A stretch of DNA of 64,000 nt from Lucinisca nassula (Eukaryota > Mollusca > Bivalvia > Lucinida > Lucinidae): the NCBI GenBank assembly GCA_963580285.1, contig OY757017.1:13156538-13220537 (forward strand). Direction: 5' to 3'. The position numbers and the translations under genes were made by a program. Position 1 is the first letter of the stretch, and the number at the start of each line of letters is the position of its first letter. Below the pieces are notes generated by a model. The model had not been told where the DNA came from. It ran no database searches and was given only the letters and a program-made list of their open reading frames with translations. Below are positions 63,185-64,000 of the stretch, piece after piece.

Positions 63185-63515
63185 CATCAGGAAACAAGTC
63201 TGTAAAATGACACCTCCCTAAAAGCCGTTTTATATAGAGAAAACTGGCATTTACGGGGGATACATTAGTTTTCTCATTTCTGCTTCAAGACAAAGGTTGT
63301 GTGTAATCACTAGAACTGCCTCATTGAGGCAGTCCTAATGAGCACCCACAACCTATGTTACATAGGTTGTGCATATTCATTAGAACTGCCTCAATGAGGT
63401 CGTTTTAATGAGCACACACAACCTATGTTTGCAGTGTAAGTAATTAAAATATCATCAAAAAAGTAGCCATTTTGCAGATGTGAAAAAAGGCACTAAATCT
63501 CACATTTAACCTTAA
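63185..63515. repeat. MITE family B with doubled core
   Basis: Left CATCAGGAAACAAGTCTG. Two palindromes (63300-63355 and 63363-63425) with AGAACTGCCTC arms. The right end is eroded after AAAGGCACTAAATCTCAC. Confidence 0.8.
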
Positions 63516-63529
63516 GATGCCAATCACAA

Positions 63530-63740
63530 CAATTGTCGTCTATCAGTTACTTTAAAGTCATTTCTGTAAACAGTGTGGATCCAGATCAGACTGCTCCTAT
63601 AGGAGCAGTCTGATCTGGATCCACACTGTTTGCCTGTATGAAAAAATATTTTTAAATAGTTTGCAAGAAGATTAAGCAGACGACATAAGCAGACGACATT
63701 TGAAGATATATTTTTTCTCGGCATCTTAAGGCTTAATTGA
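63530..63740. repeat. Hairpin element C3
   Basis: AACAGTGTGGATCCAGATCA faces TGATCTGGATCCACACTGTT with centre CTGCTCCTATAGGAGCAG. Backbone AGCAGACGACATAAGCAGAC. Reverse of the copy at 42946. A backbone piece recurs at 63895-63965. Confidence 0.85.
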
Positions 63741-64000
63741 AAATGTGATCTAGACGGGTATTTTAAGCCATTGAGGGTTGACTAAAGCACCAGCCGAGGA
63801 GGCAGGATGAGGTTATCTTTTTCATTTTTATCCTCATTTGAGGCAATACTAAAGAGTACACACAACCCACTGTTTGCCTGTATCGAAAAGGTTGCAAGAA
63901 GATTCAGCAGACGACATAAGCAGAGGACATTTTCAGATGTAGTTTTTCTCAGGATCATAAGGGTTAATGGAAAATGTGTTCGAGGCAGGTAGTTTGAGCC

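Overview
The window looks like repeat-dense nuclear DNA of a bivalve mollusc. The case rests on tRNA-headed SINEs that end in a conserved GACGTTAAACCC-type tail followed by CA/TG microsatellites, as in the V-SINE/RUDI group known from molluscs; on mobile elements with tandem internal cores, like bivalve pearl/HINE-type elements; on very many hairpin MITEs; and on an intron-rich gene for a von Willebrand factor C (VWC) domain protein. Coding density is very low, and most open frames lie inside repeats.

Layout. 1-7090: a tandem array (345-2035), hairpin MITEs, SINEs and repeat family N. 7091-13185: a 6,095-bp element with apparently identical 604-bp terminal inverted repeats and a 6-bp target duplication (AGCCCC), inserted in a copy of repeat N. 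A paralogous uninterrupted copy of the same site lies near 37909-37930. The element carries three compact genes on the minus strand, each with its own TATA box (a CCHC zinc-finger protein, a very basic protein and a 285-residue protein of unknown function), then a long non-coding half with a 1.1-kb satellite and a tRNA-Ile(GAU)-like gene. The architecture (long TIRs, 6-bp TSD, AG start, virus-like genes) suggests a reduced Polinton/Maverick-like or related virus-derived element without polymerase or integrase. This is the best candidate for an undescribed system.

13186-46350: mobile elements only, as far as can be seen: satellites, tandem-core elements (15915-17188, 26936-27955, 32429-34963), a decayed Penelope-like reverse transcriptase (35480-36300), a 5'-truncated LINE with target duplication (37098-37804), V-SINE copies and about thirty hairpin MITEs.

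46350-62877: the 3' part of a minus-strand gene. Four exons (62877-62760, 53688-53570, 51419-51302, 46598-46442) have canonical splice sites and matching phases. They encode two ten-cysteine VWC modules, two exons each, and a stop. The introns (about 9.1, 2.2 and 4.7 kb) are filled with the repeats described here. The 68-bp minisatellite at 46600-46995 is made of tandem copies of the last intron-exon junction.

Two short palindromes recur inside otherwise unrelated MITE backbones. One contains TTAGAACCGCCTC and its complement; the other contains ACAGTGTGGATCC. This points to modular exchange or capture of hairpin cores among miniature elements. All calls come from reading the sequence; no database search was run.
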